A stretch of 20,524 nucleotides of DNA, taken from positions 1-20,524 of the IMG/VR virus record IMGVR_UViG_3300036879_000049. The stretch is one strand, 5' to 3'. This stretch comes from a virus. The translations under genes and the position numbers were made by a program. Under the pieces are notes generated by a model. It did not search any database and was not told where the DNA came from. It saw only the letters and a program-made list of their open reading frames with translations. Below are positions 1-5,637 of the stretch, in pieces (the stretch's first letter is position 1; each line of letters starts with the position of its first letter).

Positions 1-23
1 GAACAAGAATTATTATAATAAGC

Positions 24-87
24 TGATGGTTAAATCACATCCGTTATGGGTATTGAATATTTAGAGTCATAACGGATACAACCATCA
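24..87. repeat. Large imperfect hairpin at the window start
   Basis: Two nested inverted repeats share one axis. TGATGGT (24-30) pairs with ACCATCA (81-87). ATCCGTTATG (39-48) pairs perfectly with CATAACGGAT (68-77). The internal loop is asymmetric (8 versus 3 nt) and the terminal loop is 19 nt. No coding frame explains it. It could be a structured leader or trailer RNA, an operator or a recombination site; nothing seen decides between these. Confidence 0.45.
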
Positions 88-155
88 AGAGCAGCAAGTA
101 CTATAGTTAATTTTAAAACGCAGTCTAATGTGTTAATGTACATTTAATTTCCTTA

Positions 156-194
156 ACCACTAGCGGCATTAGAATGCGCTAGTGGTATCTTTTG
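156..194 (+). terminator. Probable intrinsic terminator
   Basis: ACCACTAGCG (156-165) pairs with CGCTAGTGGT (177-186). The stem continues inward as GCATT/AATG around one bulged base. It is followed by a short T-rich tract (ATCTTTT). It would end transcription entering from the left and insulate the promoter at 223-251. The T tract is modest, so termination efficiency is uncertain. Confidence 0.5.
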
Positions 195-222
195 GTTGTT
201 TATATTTAAAGCATCTTAATAA

Positions 223-251
223 TTGACGGCTTTAAGAGTACAGAGTTTAAT
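223..251 (+). promoter_or_regulatory. Sigma-70-type promoter for the replication-like gene
   Basis: TTGACG (223-228, 5 of 6 to consensus) is separated by 17 bp from TTTAAT (246-251, 5 of 6). Transcription would begin near 258, right before the hairpin at 260-287, leaving a leader of about 120 nt ahead of the gene at 378. Confidence 0.6.
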
Positions 252-259
252 ATAAAAAC

Positions 260-287
260 GCCCTAGGCGGAGTTAAGTTCCTAGGGC
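260..287 (+). promoter_or_regulatory. 5' leader hairpin
   Basis: A perfect 8-bp inverted repeat, GCCCTAGG (260-267) and CCTAGGGC (280-287), has a 12-nt loop. It lies a few bases after the predicted transcription start. No T-run follows, so it is not a typical terminator. It may stabilise the transcript or bind a regulator; that role is inference. Confidence 0.4.
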
Positions 288-377
288 AAAATTATTTTGC
301 ATGGATAAAGGGAAAGTATCAGACGATTAGCCACTAAAGTCAAACCAAAAGTCAGTTATTTACAGGGAGTAAATTAC

Positions 378-1097
378 ATGTGTTTTATGTTAATGCTGGC
401 TGCATTTCGCGACCAGGCCAAGGATTCTAATGGGAAGTATCGACTAACAGGAATTGAGACCGCTGTTTACGCCAGGATGGCCTTATATGCCAGCGAGGAC
501 GGAACTAATATTTATCCTGGCCTTAACACTCTAGTTGCTGAACTTAAGTTTTCTAAGAGTGCTATTCAACGAACTATAAAAGCTTTATTAGATAAAAAAC
601 GGATAGTTTTAATAAAGCAGGGCAACAGTCAAACGCATAAAGCTAACGAATATAAAATTAACCTGTCGTTACTTCCAAGGCACGTAGCTATTCAAATGCC
701 TACTTATACTGACGCTGTGGATAACTATGTGGATAACATGCCAATTTCTATGTATAACCCTGTGGATAATTCTTTACCTATAGTCCCAGAGAACATAGGA
801 GCTGTACCCAGAGAGACCAGGGGGGCTGTAGTCACAGCGCCCACCCATAATCATATATCACAATCATTAAATAAAAATCATATGATTAAAGAGCAACAAA
901 TTGATATAAAAAATGATTTGTTGATGATGAAGGTAAATAAGAAATCGGTAGATAGGTGGGTTAACGAGTTTGGGTTTACTGCACTAACTGAAATAATTGT
1001 AGCTATGAGAGAACACGAAAAGAAAAAAGGGATCCAAATAAAAAACAAGGGGGCTTATCTTAGGAAAATCTTAGAACAACAAAAAAGCAGACATTAA
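378..1097 (+). CDS. Winged-helix protein, probable phage/plasmid replication initiator
   Basis: This 239-aa protein has an N-terminal winged-helix region (about residues 20-100). It reads as a two-helix DNA-binding unit (YPGLNTLVAELKFSKSAIQR) followed by a wing (KKRIVLIKQGN). The pattern matches the HTH_36-like domains at the N-terminus of phage O-type and plasmid initiation proteins. The middle (about 105-170) is low in structure. The C-terminus (about 180-239) is basic and helical, ending in KGAYLRKILEQQKS, like the tails of some initiator proteins. The start is supported by GGGAG eight bases upstream. It lies behind its own promoter, next to but convergent with the recombination operon, which fits an early replication gene. 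A transcriptional regulator is the main alternative. The helix-turn-helix is fairly sure; the replication role is inferred. Confidence 0.65.
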   Translation: MCFMLMLAAFRDQAKDSNGKYRLTGIETAVYARMALYASEDGTNIYPGLNTLVAELKFSKSAIQRTIKALLDKKRIVLIKQGNSQTHKANEYKINLSLLPRHVAIQMPTYTDAVDNYVDNMPISMYNPVDNSLPIVPENIGAVPRETRGAVVTAPTHNHISQSLNKNHMIKEQQIDIKNDLLMMKVNKKSVDRWVNEFGFTALTEIIVAMREHEKKKGIQIKNKGAYLRKILEQQKSRH

Positions 1098-1103
1098 TAG
1101 CCA

Positions 1104-1153
1104 TAAAAAATTTAGCCCATACGGAAACCCAGGGAGGACCGTAAGGGCTAAAT
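1104..1153 (-). terminator. Intrinsic terminator of the leftward recombination operon
   Basis: A 15-bp stem with one mismatch (1110-1124 with 1139-1153) has a 14-nt loop. On the minus strand it is followed by TTTTTT (complement of 1105-1110). It lies about 150 bp beyond the recT stop and just after the convergent gene's stop. The + strand side has no T-run, so it mainly serves leftward transcripts. Confidence 0.6.
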
Positions 1154-1198
1154 ATCAGCCATGATTAATTAACAATTTAGTATATTCTCATTAAGCTA

Positions 1199-1270
1199 AC
1201 CTAAAGAAGTTCTAGAAGCTCCTTTAGGTCAGGAGTAATCTGTTAGCGGTCTTTCAAATCACTAACAGAT
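1199..1270. repeat. Two further hairpins between convergent genes
   Basis: ACCTAAAG (1199-1206) pairs with CTTTAGGT (1222-1229). ATCTGTTAG (1238-1246) pairs with CTAACAGAT (1262-1270). With the terminator at 1104-1153 they make three hairpins in a row in the 208-bp gap. Neither has a T-run on either strand. They may protect the 3' end of the recT mRNA or be part of a small structured RNA; this is not established. Confidence 0.4.
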
Positions 1271-1305
1271 CTAAGAATAAAAAAATGCAAGATAATGGTA
1301 ATATT

Positions 1306-2226
1306 TTAATTTGCCTCTTGCAAGTCATTTGTGCTGATTTCTTCAAACACTTTGTTAATAGGCAAACTATTAATCTTTTGTTGCTTATCAATTTTTTTAT
1401 CAAGCTGCCTTATAACATCAGCGAAATCTTTTGCTAGCATATGATCTAAACTGTTAATTTTTAGATAATTACATAACGCTATTTCTTCGCTATCCGACAA
1501 TATTATTTTGCTTTTAACAATATCTAATTGTTCAGCAGTAACGGTAGCGCCGACATCAACTAGATCTACAACACTAACAACATCTTTCGGCTCTTTACCT
1601 TCCATTTCTTCAAAGGTTGGATGCACACCAAGAACATCTGAAAAAGCTTTCCTAAGTGCTTGAGCCTCTGTACATTTAGCTATTTGTCCAAAAGGTCTTT
1701 TTGCCCACATAGCATTAGGGGTTTCATCAACTTGTGATGTTCCTTTTATTTTACCCTTGTTTGCGTAGTTTTCTTTCCAATACTCTTTGGCAGAAAAGAA
1801 AGAGCTTTTACCGCTAGTAGGATTATATTTTTCTACAGTCATCTTACACCATTCAGGATAAGATATTTCTATAGTTCCCAACCTTTCTGTTATCGTTGGA
1901 CCGTATTCAGGTTCGCTAATTCCCAAATATAGCCCAGTTCTATCAGCGTCAATACGATATGATGCAATACCAGGCATTAAAACATCCCTATATTCATAAC
2001 TACCAGTTTGACTGTTTTTTACACTCATAGGCACAATATGAACAGGTTTTGCTATTGGATCATACTTTTTAGCTTTACAATATGCTAAAACCATTCCTAT
2101 AGATTCATCTTTAGCGCCAGGATAAATCGAATTTTTAAGGGTATAATATATATTGCTATCAGTATCCGCTAAAAGTTCTGTTAACGTTTGTTTTGGTTTA
2201 ATTGGCTTTACATTTGAGCTAAGCAT
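1306..2226 (-). CDS. recT: RecT/Bet-family single-strand annealing protein
   Basis: This 306-aa protein would anneal complementary single-stranded DNA during phage recombination, working with the exonuclease encoded just upstream. The RecT/Bet core spans about residues 20-210. It includes a helical start with YPGAKDES (35-42), the strand region VLMPGIASYRIDADRTG (82-98) and the conserved helix AKCTEAQALRKAF (183-195), a hallmark of Bet-type members. The C-terminal hundred residues are lysine- and acid-rich and probably variable. The ATG at 2226 is preceded by GGGGG six bases upstream and overlaps the end of the exonuclease by 19 nt, so the two are probably co-translated. It is the last gene of a leftward operon. 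The family is confident; whether it is nearer lambda Bet or Rac RecT is not decided. Confidence 0.92.
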   Translation of the reverse strand: MLSSNVKPIKPKQTLTELLADTDSNIYYTLKNSIYPGAKDESIGMVLAYCKAKKYDPIAKPVHIVPMSVKNSQTGSYEYRDVLMPGIASYRIDADRTGLYLGISEPEYGPTITERLGTIEISYPEWCKMTVEKYNPTSGKSSFFSAKEYWKENYANKGKIKGTSQVDETPNAMWAKRPFGQIAKCTEAQALRKAFSDVLGVHPTFEEMEGKEPKDVVSVVDLVDVGATVTAEQLDIVKSKIILSDSEEIALCNYLKINSLDHMLAKDFADVIRQLDKKIDKQQKINSLPINKVFEEISTNDLQEAN

Positions 2227-3071
2227 TTTAATCCCCCTGCTTGATTATCTAATTCTTTCATTTTTGCCCAATTAGGTAATGATATTAATTGGAATTTTTC
2301 TTCATACCCTGGCCATTCTTTATATCTTACACATTCAGTATATAAAGCTGCACCATCTAGATATTCTAGTCTGCCTTGCGCTAACGAACCTTCGTCTAAA
2401 GTAAAGCAGGCTGTTAAATAAGGCGGTTTTTTCTCAACTACGAAAAAGGCAAAGAATCTTTTTTTACCATCTAATTGTTTTAATGCGTCTATCTGCATAG
2501 CAGCTTGTCTATGATAGCCATACTGATAAATAGAATTTGAAAACGCTTTAATTGAATCAGTGGTTTTAAGATCAATTATTAATTTATCATTAAAAATATC
2601 TGGCCTTGATCTAAGTGGTGTATCAAATGTGCCACCTTCCCAAAATATAGATTGCTCAACTTTACCGTCTTTTAGCTCGTTCCAAACAGGATGTGCAGCT
2701 ATAACGTTAGCCATGTCTTTAATATCTTCCCATTCGCCAGTTCTTAAAATATCTCGTCCATTAGCTGTAATCTCAGCTTGAGCGTAAATCTCTTTACCAA
2801 TCTTTGTAGATAAATTCACTGATTCTGTCATACAATAAAAGGTATTATCGAATTTTTTTGGCTCTAATATAAGTGTATGAACAGCACGTCCGAGCTTATA
2901 TTTTTCTGCTTGTTTCTTTAATTCTTTCTCGTCTAACTCTGTACGTTTTACGTGATATTCGTAGTAATACCGTTTAGGACAATCTAGTATCAAATTGATA
3001 CCAGTTGAGCTAATGCTATTATCTGCGTGGTATTCGTTAATGTCTAAATTGTCGTATATACCGTTTATCAT
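2208..3071 (-). CDS. PD-(D/E)XK exonuclease, RecE/YqaJ-like partner of RecT
   Basis: This 287-aa nuclease would resect double-stranded DNA ends to give single strands for the RecT-type annealase. The N-terminus has the Y/H-rich, CP-containing opening typical of RecE C-terminal and DUF3799-type nucleases (SISSTGINLILDCPKRYYYE, about 19-38). Visible active-site elements are GRAVHTL (61-67, His65), RPD (Asp158), IDLKT (Asp167 and Lys169) and the downstream YGYHRQAAMQ helix with Gln189. Its length suits a single-domain nuclease, much shorter than full RecE. The ATG at 3071 follows AGGAGG by seven bases. It overlaps the small upstream gene by 4 nt (ATGA) and recT by 19 nt. The PD-(D/E)XK assignment is firm; the exact subfamily is inferred. 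Confidence 0.88.
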   Translation of the reverse strand: MINGIYDNLDINEYHADNSISSTGINLILDCPKRYYYEYHVKRTELDEKELKKQAEKYKLGRAVHTLILEPKKFDNTFYCMTESVNLSTKIGKEIYAQAEITANGRDILRTGEWEDIKDMANVIAAHPVWNELKDGKVEQSIFWEGGTFDTPLRSRPDIFNDKLIIDLKTTDSIKAFSNSIYQYGYHRQAAMQIDALKQLDGKKRFFAFFVVEKKPPYLTACFTLDEGSLAQGRLEYLDGAALYTECVRYKEWPGYEEKFQLISLPNWAKMKELDNQAGGLKCLAQM

Positions 3072-3241
3072 ATTATTTCCTCCTGGTTCAATTCTAATTG
3101 ATTAAATAAATCTTCTATTGCCTCGAATTCGGTATCACCTTTTCCAAGGCAATCGCCACCCGAATAATTGTCTAGGTTGGCTATCCAGTTAAAAAACGGA
3201 CGCTCTTGGACATATTCTGTATTGATAGTATAAGTTCTCAT
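3068..3241 (-). CDS. Small phage protein, first gene of the recombination operon
   Basis: This 57-aa protein begins MRTYTINTEYVQ and contains PFFNWIANLDNY followed by a glycine-rich turn and an acidic helix ending in LNQEEII. A longer frame reaches 3301, but the ATG at 3241 has a well-placed GAGG seven bases upstream, and the longer start would run through the promoter -10 region. The next gene starts inside its stop (ATGA overlap). I do not recognise the family. Its position suggests an accessory role to the exonuclease/RecT pair or simply an early protein. Confidence 0.65.
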   Translation of the reverse strand: MRTYTINTEYVQERPFFNWIANLDNYSGGDCLGKGDTEFEAIEDLFNQLELNQEEII

Positions 3242-3287
3242 TATTTGCCTCTTCTTGTAATTTTTATGTTTTTGTGTAATAATAACT

Positions 3288-3317
3288 ACATTGTAATACA
3301 AAACGACACAATGTCAA
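3288..3317 (-). promoter_or_regulatory. Strong leftward promoter with embedded palindromic operator
   Basis: On the minus strand a perfect TTGACA -35 (3312-3317) is separated by 16 bp from TACAAT (3290-3295, 5 of 6). It sits ahead of the recombination operon. An inverted repeat, ACATTGT (3288-3294) and ACAATGT (3308-3314), covers the -10 and overlaps the -35. Its half-sites are 20 bp apart, about two helical turns. A protein bound here should block RNA polymerase. The divergent ribbon-helix-helix gene at 3334 is the obvious candidate. Confidence 0.7.
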
Positions 3318-3333
3318 GAGGTAGTTTATAAAA

Positions 3334-3513
3334 ATGTTGGATAAAACAGAAAAAGAGTTATTAGGAACTCCTTTAAGTGTGAGATTGACATCCATAACGC
3401 GTAATAAATTAAGCGTACTTGCACGTAAAAGGGGCATGTCGCCATCTAGCTTGGCTAGATTTTGGCTGGAAGAAAGAATTAAAAAAGAAGATAATAATAA
3501 AAAGGGGGATTGA
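3334..3513 (+). CDS. Ribbon-helix-helix (CopG/Arc-like) DNA-binding protein, likely repressor
   Basis: This 59-aa protein is divergent from the recombination operon. It reads as a ribbon-helix-helix fold: a beta strand PLSVRLT (residues 13-19), helix A around NKLSVLARKRG (25-35), then SPSSLARFWLEERI (37-50) as helix B, with a lysine/asparagine-rich tail. Proteins of this kind bind DNA as dimers at short inverted repeats and often repress their own divergent promoter region, which matches the palindrome at 3288-3314. The ATG at 3334 has an AGAGG about a dozen bases upstream, a rather long spacing. Its stop at 3511-3513 is two bases before the next start at 3516, so it is probably cotranscribed with the coiled-coil genes. 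The operator link is inference. Confidence 0.75.
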   Translation: MLDKTEKELLGTPLSVRLTSITRNKLSVLARKRGMSPSSLARFWLEERIKKEDNNKKGD

Positions 3514-3522
3514 ATATGGCAA
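3499..3522 (+). repeat. Duplicated 24-bp gene leader, copy 1 (copy 2 at 3797-3820)
   Basis: The stretch holding the five-A/five-G ribosome site through the first coding bases is identical at 3499-3522 and 3797-3820, in front of two neighbouring coiled-coil genes. It marks a tandem duplication in which the translation start was kept unchanged while the coding parts diverged. Confidence 0.8.
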
Positions 3523-3797
3523 ACATAGATACATTACAAATGTACAAAGAATACTTAGAAGGTGGTTATACTGAGGCTCAGGCAATGACAGCGGTAAAGT
3601 CCTTAGGAGTTTATCATTCTGATTTAGCAACTAAAGAAGATTTATTATTAACCAAAAATGAGTTTACTAATGGATTACAAATGCTAGAAAAAGACTTAAA
3701 AATTTTCTTCGTGTACTCCTTAGGAAGCACATTATTAGTAGGTTTTATATTACCGATTATTGTAGCAATCGTTTTAAAGTACTTTAGGATAATATAA
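3516..3797 (+). CDS. Coiled-coil membrane protein, Bdr/DUF1640-like, copy 1
   Basis: This 93-aa protein has three parts. An N-terminal helical hairpin has the motif YKEYLEGGYTEAQAMTAVKSL (about 9-29). A short coiled coil begins with LATKEDL (37-43). A C-terminal membrane helix spans about 64-88 and ends KYFRII. This architecture resembles DUF1640/CCDC90-type proteins and the phage-encoded Bdr proteins of Borrelia. The function of these small families is not known. I chose the ATG at 3516 over an in-frame TTG at 3510 because GGGGG lies seven bases upstream. It is most similar to the gene at 8143-8379, and its leader is duplicated at the next gene. Confidence 0.7.
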   Translation: MANIDTLQMYKEYLEGGYTEAQAMTAVKSLGVYHSDLATKEDLLLTKNEFTNGLQMLEKDLKIFFVYSLGSTLLVGFILPIIVAIVLKYFRII

Positions 3798-3813
3798 AAA
3801 AGGGGGATTGAAT

Positions 3814-4158
3814 ATGGCAACATCAAACGCATTAGTTTATTACCATGAATTAGTTAAAGCAGGAATACCAGACGAACAAGCATTTAATCAAGCAATGGCA
3901 TTTGATAATGCTATTAGTCATTTGGCAACTAAAGAATATTTACAACATCTGGAAACTAGAACTGACTCTAAATTTGATTTAGTTAGAAAAGATATTGCCA
4001 ATCTGGAAACTAGAACTGACTCTAAATTTGATTTAGCAAGACAAGACTTAAAAACAGAAATTGGTTTACTTAGAAGCGAGATGAGCATTAACCACCGTTG
4101 GATTATGGCATTTTTAATAGCTGGTTTAGGCGGAATAATTGGCATGCTTTGTAAATGA
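3814..4158 (+). CDS. Coiled-coil membrane protein, Bdr/DUF1640-like, copy 2 with internal repeats
   Basis: This 115-aa protein has the same plan as its neighbour. An N-terminal helical hairpin (YYHELVKAGIPDEQAFNQAM) is followed by LATKEYL, a longer coiled coil and a C-terminal membrane segment (about 92-113, MAFLIAGLGGIIGMLCK). The coil contains two copies of an 18-residue unit beginning LETRTDSKFDL, coded by nearly identical DNA with a 54-bp period, so it grows or shrinks by whole units. The start at 3814 is set by GGGGG seven bases upstream; an in-frame TTG at 3808 is less likely. The biological role is unknown. A scaffold or inner-membrane-associated protein is possible. Confidence 0.7.
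   Translation: MATSNALVYYHELVKAGIPDEQAFNQAMAFDNAISHLATKEYLQHLETRTDSKFDLVRKDIANLETRTDSKFDLARQDLKTEIGLLRSEMSINHRWIMAFLIAGLGGIIGMLCK
3947..4036 (+). repeat. 54-bp-period in-gene tandem repeat
   Basis: A 36-bp block (3947-3982) recurs identically at 4001-4036, offset by 54 bp (18 codons, five helical turns of a coiled coil). It lies within the coiled-coil gene at 3814 and keeps the reading frame, so copy-number change would only alter coil length. Confidence 0.85.
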
Positions 4159-4193
4159 TTAATAAACTATAATATAACAAGGAGGTTCATATT

Positions 4194-4460
4194 ATGAAGC
4201 GCAGATGTACAGCCTGTAACGGCAATAAAAAGATTATGAAACTAGGGATGATAATGGGTGAATGCGGCATCTGTAAAGGCACAGGCTTAGAAAAAACCCC
4301 AGACGAGCCATGGAGTGGCGATAGCATTACTTTAAATGATGGGGAAGTTAAACCAACAATAGACAAGGATGTCACCAATGACGCAAAAAGAGAAGAATCG
4401 CGAGAAGTTAAAAAAACAGATAGCAAAACTACCCACAATCAAGCTAAGCGTAAAAAGTAA
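4194..4460 (+). CDS. Small zinc-ribbon protein with DnaJ-like CxxCxG pairs
   Basis: This 88-aa protein has two CxxCxG motifs in its first 31 residues: CTACNG (5-10) and CGICKG (24-29). The spacing matches half of a DnaJ cysteine-rich domain, so a single zinc ion is probably bound by Cys5, Cys8, Cys24 and Cys27. The rest is charged, lysine-rich and probably disordered. There is no J domain, so it is not a full chaperone. AAGGAGG lies about ten bases before the ATG at 4194. It opens the packaging operon, and its last 83 nt overlap the small terminase gene in another frame. The zinc site is clear; the function is unknown. Confidence 0.7.
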   Translation: MKRRCTACNGNKKIMKLGMIMGECGICKGTGLEKTPDEPWSGDSITLNDGEVKPTIDKDVTNDAKREESREVKKTDSKTTHNQAKRKK

Positions 4461-4857
4461 ACACACTCCTGGCAGACCAACAAATTATACGGAAGCATTA
4501 GCAAATAAAATTTGCCACAAGGTATCCACTTGCACAGATGGTATGCGCAGAATGTGTGATTCAAATCCAGACTTTCCTTGTTGCCAAACCCTTATGGAAT
4601 GGCGCTTTAATTACCCAGAATTTGCTGCACGCTACGCACAGGCTAAACTTATTCAGGCCGATCTATTCGCAGAACAAATTATAGATATTTGTGATGAACC
4701 AAAAATTACTAGTGAAGAAATACAACACGCAAGACTACGAGTTGACACTCGTAAATGGTTAACATCAAAACTAATACCAAAAATTTATGGCGACAGAGTT
4801 CATAGCGAATCAACAGTTAATATTAAACATGAGGATGCGCTGGAGCTTTTGAAATGA
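4378..4857 (+). CDS. terS: Terminase small subunit, Sf6 gp1-like
   Basis: This 159-aa protein would recognise the phage packaging site and present DNA to the large terminase. After a basic leader the Sf6-type fold starts at GRPTNYTEALANKIC, with a helix-turn-helix-like stretch ending in LMEWRFNYPEFAARYAQA. The strongest signature is ARLRVDTRKW followed by KIYGDRV, closely matching the C-terminal part of the Sf6/P22-group small terminases. Two ATGs are possible. I prefer 4378 because AAGGA lies eight bases upstream; the one at 4369 sits on that ribosome site. The first 83 nt overlap the zinc-ribbon gene, and the stop overlaps the next start (ATGA). TerL is displaced from it by three small genes. 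Confidence 0.88.
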   Translation: MTQKEKNREKLKKQIAKLPTIKLSVKSKHTPGRPTNYTEALANKICHKVSTCTDGMRRMCDSNPDFPCCQTLMEWRFNYPEFAARYAQAKLIQADLFAEQIIDICDEPKITSEEIQHARLRVDTRKWLTSKLIPKIYGDRVHSESTVNIKHEDALELLK

Positions 4858-5051
4858 GGCCATTACCAGATCTGCAAGGACCGAATTGGCCGCCTATTAT
4901 AAACAACAAAGAATTTGATGCGCTAACTCCAGGAGACTTTTATGCATTAGCTGTAATGTTCTACGAGTTTATGACACCAAGCACCATTGATGTAACGCCA
5001 ATTACTTTGGCAGAATTTAAACAAAAGTTAGAAGGAGTGTTAAGAGAATGA
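4854..5051 (+). CDS. Hypothetical small protein in the terminase operon
   Basis: This 65-aa protein opens with a proline-rich stretch (MRPLPDLQGPNWPPI). It then has an aromatic helix with FDALTPGDFYALAVMFYEFM and an amphipathic end (LAEFKQKLEGVLRE). No family is recognised. The start overlaps the TerS stop as ATGA, and the next gene starts inside its own stop the same way, so expression is translationally coupled. That and the full conservation of frame support it being real. Confidence 0.65.
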   Translation: MRPLPDLQGPNWPPIINNKEFDALTPGDFYALAVMFYEFMTPSTIDVTPITLAEFKQKLEGVLRE

Positions 5052-5323
5052 GTGAATTAAATGCAAGTGATTTGGTAAGTGAAATAGTACAAAACCTCTA
5101 TGAGATAGAGGAAACGCTAGAAAATATAAGCCCACTTACAGGATGTGGGTATACAGCGGAGTGTTTTAATAAATTAGCAAAAAAGATAGAGCAAGCAAAA
5201 CGATTGGCCTTTAGTTTGGCGAGCTGTTTTACTTTAGAAGAGAATATTAAAAGATTACAATTAATACGTAAAAAACACGAATCCCATCAAAAGCAAGCAC
5301 CAATAACAAGGGATAAAAGATGA
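5048..5323 (+). CDS. Hypothetical helical protein in the terminase operon
   Basis: This 91-aa protein is predicted almost all helical. An acidic first helix (LVSEIVQNLYEIEETLENI) is followed by a loop with a single Cys and two lysine-rich helices (FNKLAKKIEQAKRLAF and IKRLQLIRKKHESHQKQ). No catalytic or metal motif is apparent. The gene overlaps both neighbours by 4 nt (ATGA), and GAAGGAG lies about ten bases before the start. A packaging accessory role is possible from position only. Confidence 0.65.
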   Translation: MSELNASDLVSEIVQNLYEIEETLENISPLTGCGYTAECFNKLAKKIEQAKRLAFSLASCFTLEENIKRLQLIRKKHESHQKQAPITRDKR

Positions 5324-5637
5324 ACTATAGTGTGCGCTCGCATAGCTTTGAGCGATTATTAGAGCTAATTAACGGTAACTTTGAAGGGCGTGTACTTATA
5401 ACCGTAACAGAATTGCCAGATTATATTAAACAATTACCAACTAAGCAGCAGCAGGTAATAAACTTTTTTTATCGAGACGGCTTAACTTTTAGAGAAATAG
5501 CCACTACGTTTGGAGTGAGCTGGTCGAGGCCGTCTCAAATTAGAGATAACGCTATAAAGAGTTTACGGAAAAAAGCTTCGTATAAATGGAATGATAAAAT
5601 GATGGACGAAAAAAACAATAAGTCATACGATGACTGA
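5320..5637 (+). CDS. Sigma-70 region-4-like helix-turn-helix protein
   Basis: This 105-aa protein has a region-4-type DNA-binding segment at about 39-85. LPTKQQQVINFFYRDGLTFR is followed by the turn EIATTFGVS and a recognition helix SRPSQIRDNAIKSLRKK. This order (L-P-x-x-x-x-x-V-I then L-T-x-x-E-I-A) is that of sigma-70 region 4 and of phage late regulators. There is no region 2, so it cannot be a complete sigma factor. It overlaps the gene before by 4 nt and TerL by 8 nt. It may act as a late-gene activator or RNA-polymerase appropriator; that is inferred from the fold and position. Confidence 0.65.
   Translation: MNYSVRSHSFERLLELINGNFEGRVLITVTELPDYIKQLPTKQQQVINFFYRDGLTFREIATTFGVSWSRPSQIRDNAIKSLRKKASYKWNDKMMDEKNNKSYDD

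Noticed and set aside
1-377. tRNA or other known RNA gene in the leader
   Set aside because: The hairpins do not form a cloverleaf, and no T-loop or anticodon arm was found.
2560-2781. A + strand ORF of 73 codons inside the exonuclease gene
   Set aside because: It is antisense to a clearly conserved PD-(D/E)XK gene, has no ribosome site and no recognisable protein pattern.
3409-3630. Leftward ORF across the RHH gene
   Set aside because: It is antisense to the RHH and coiled-coil genes, both of which have ribosome sites and recognisable folds.
4145-4173. TATAAT at 4168-4173 as a promoter for the packaging operon
   Set aside because: The -10 is perfect but no convincing -35 lies 16-18 bp upstream, so it was not listed as a feature.
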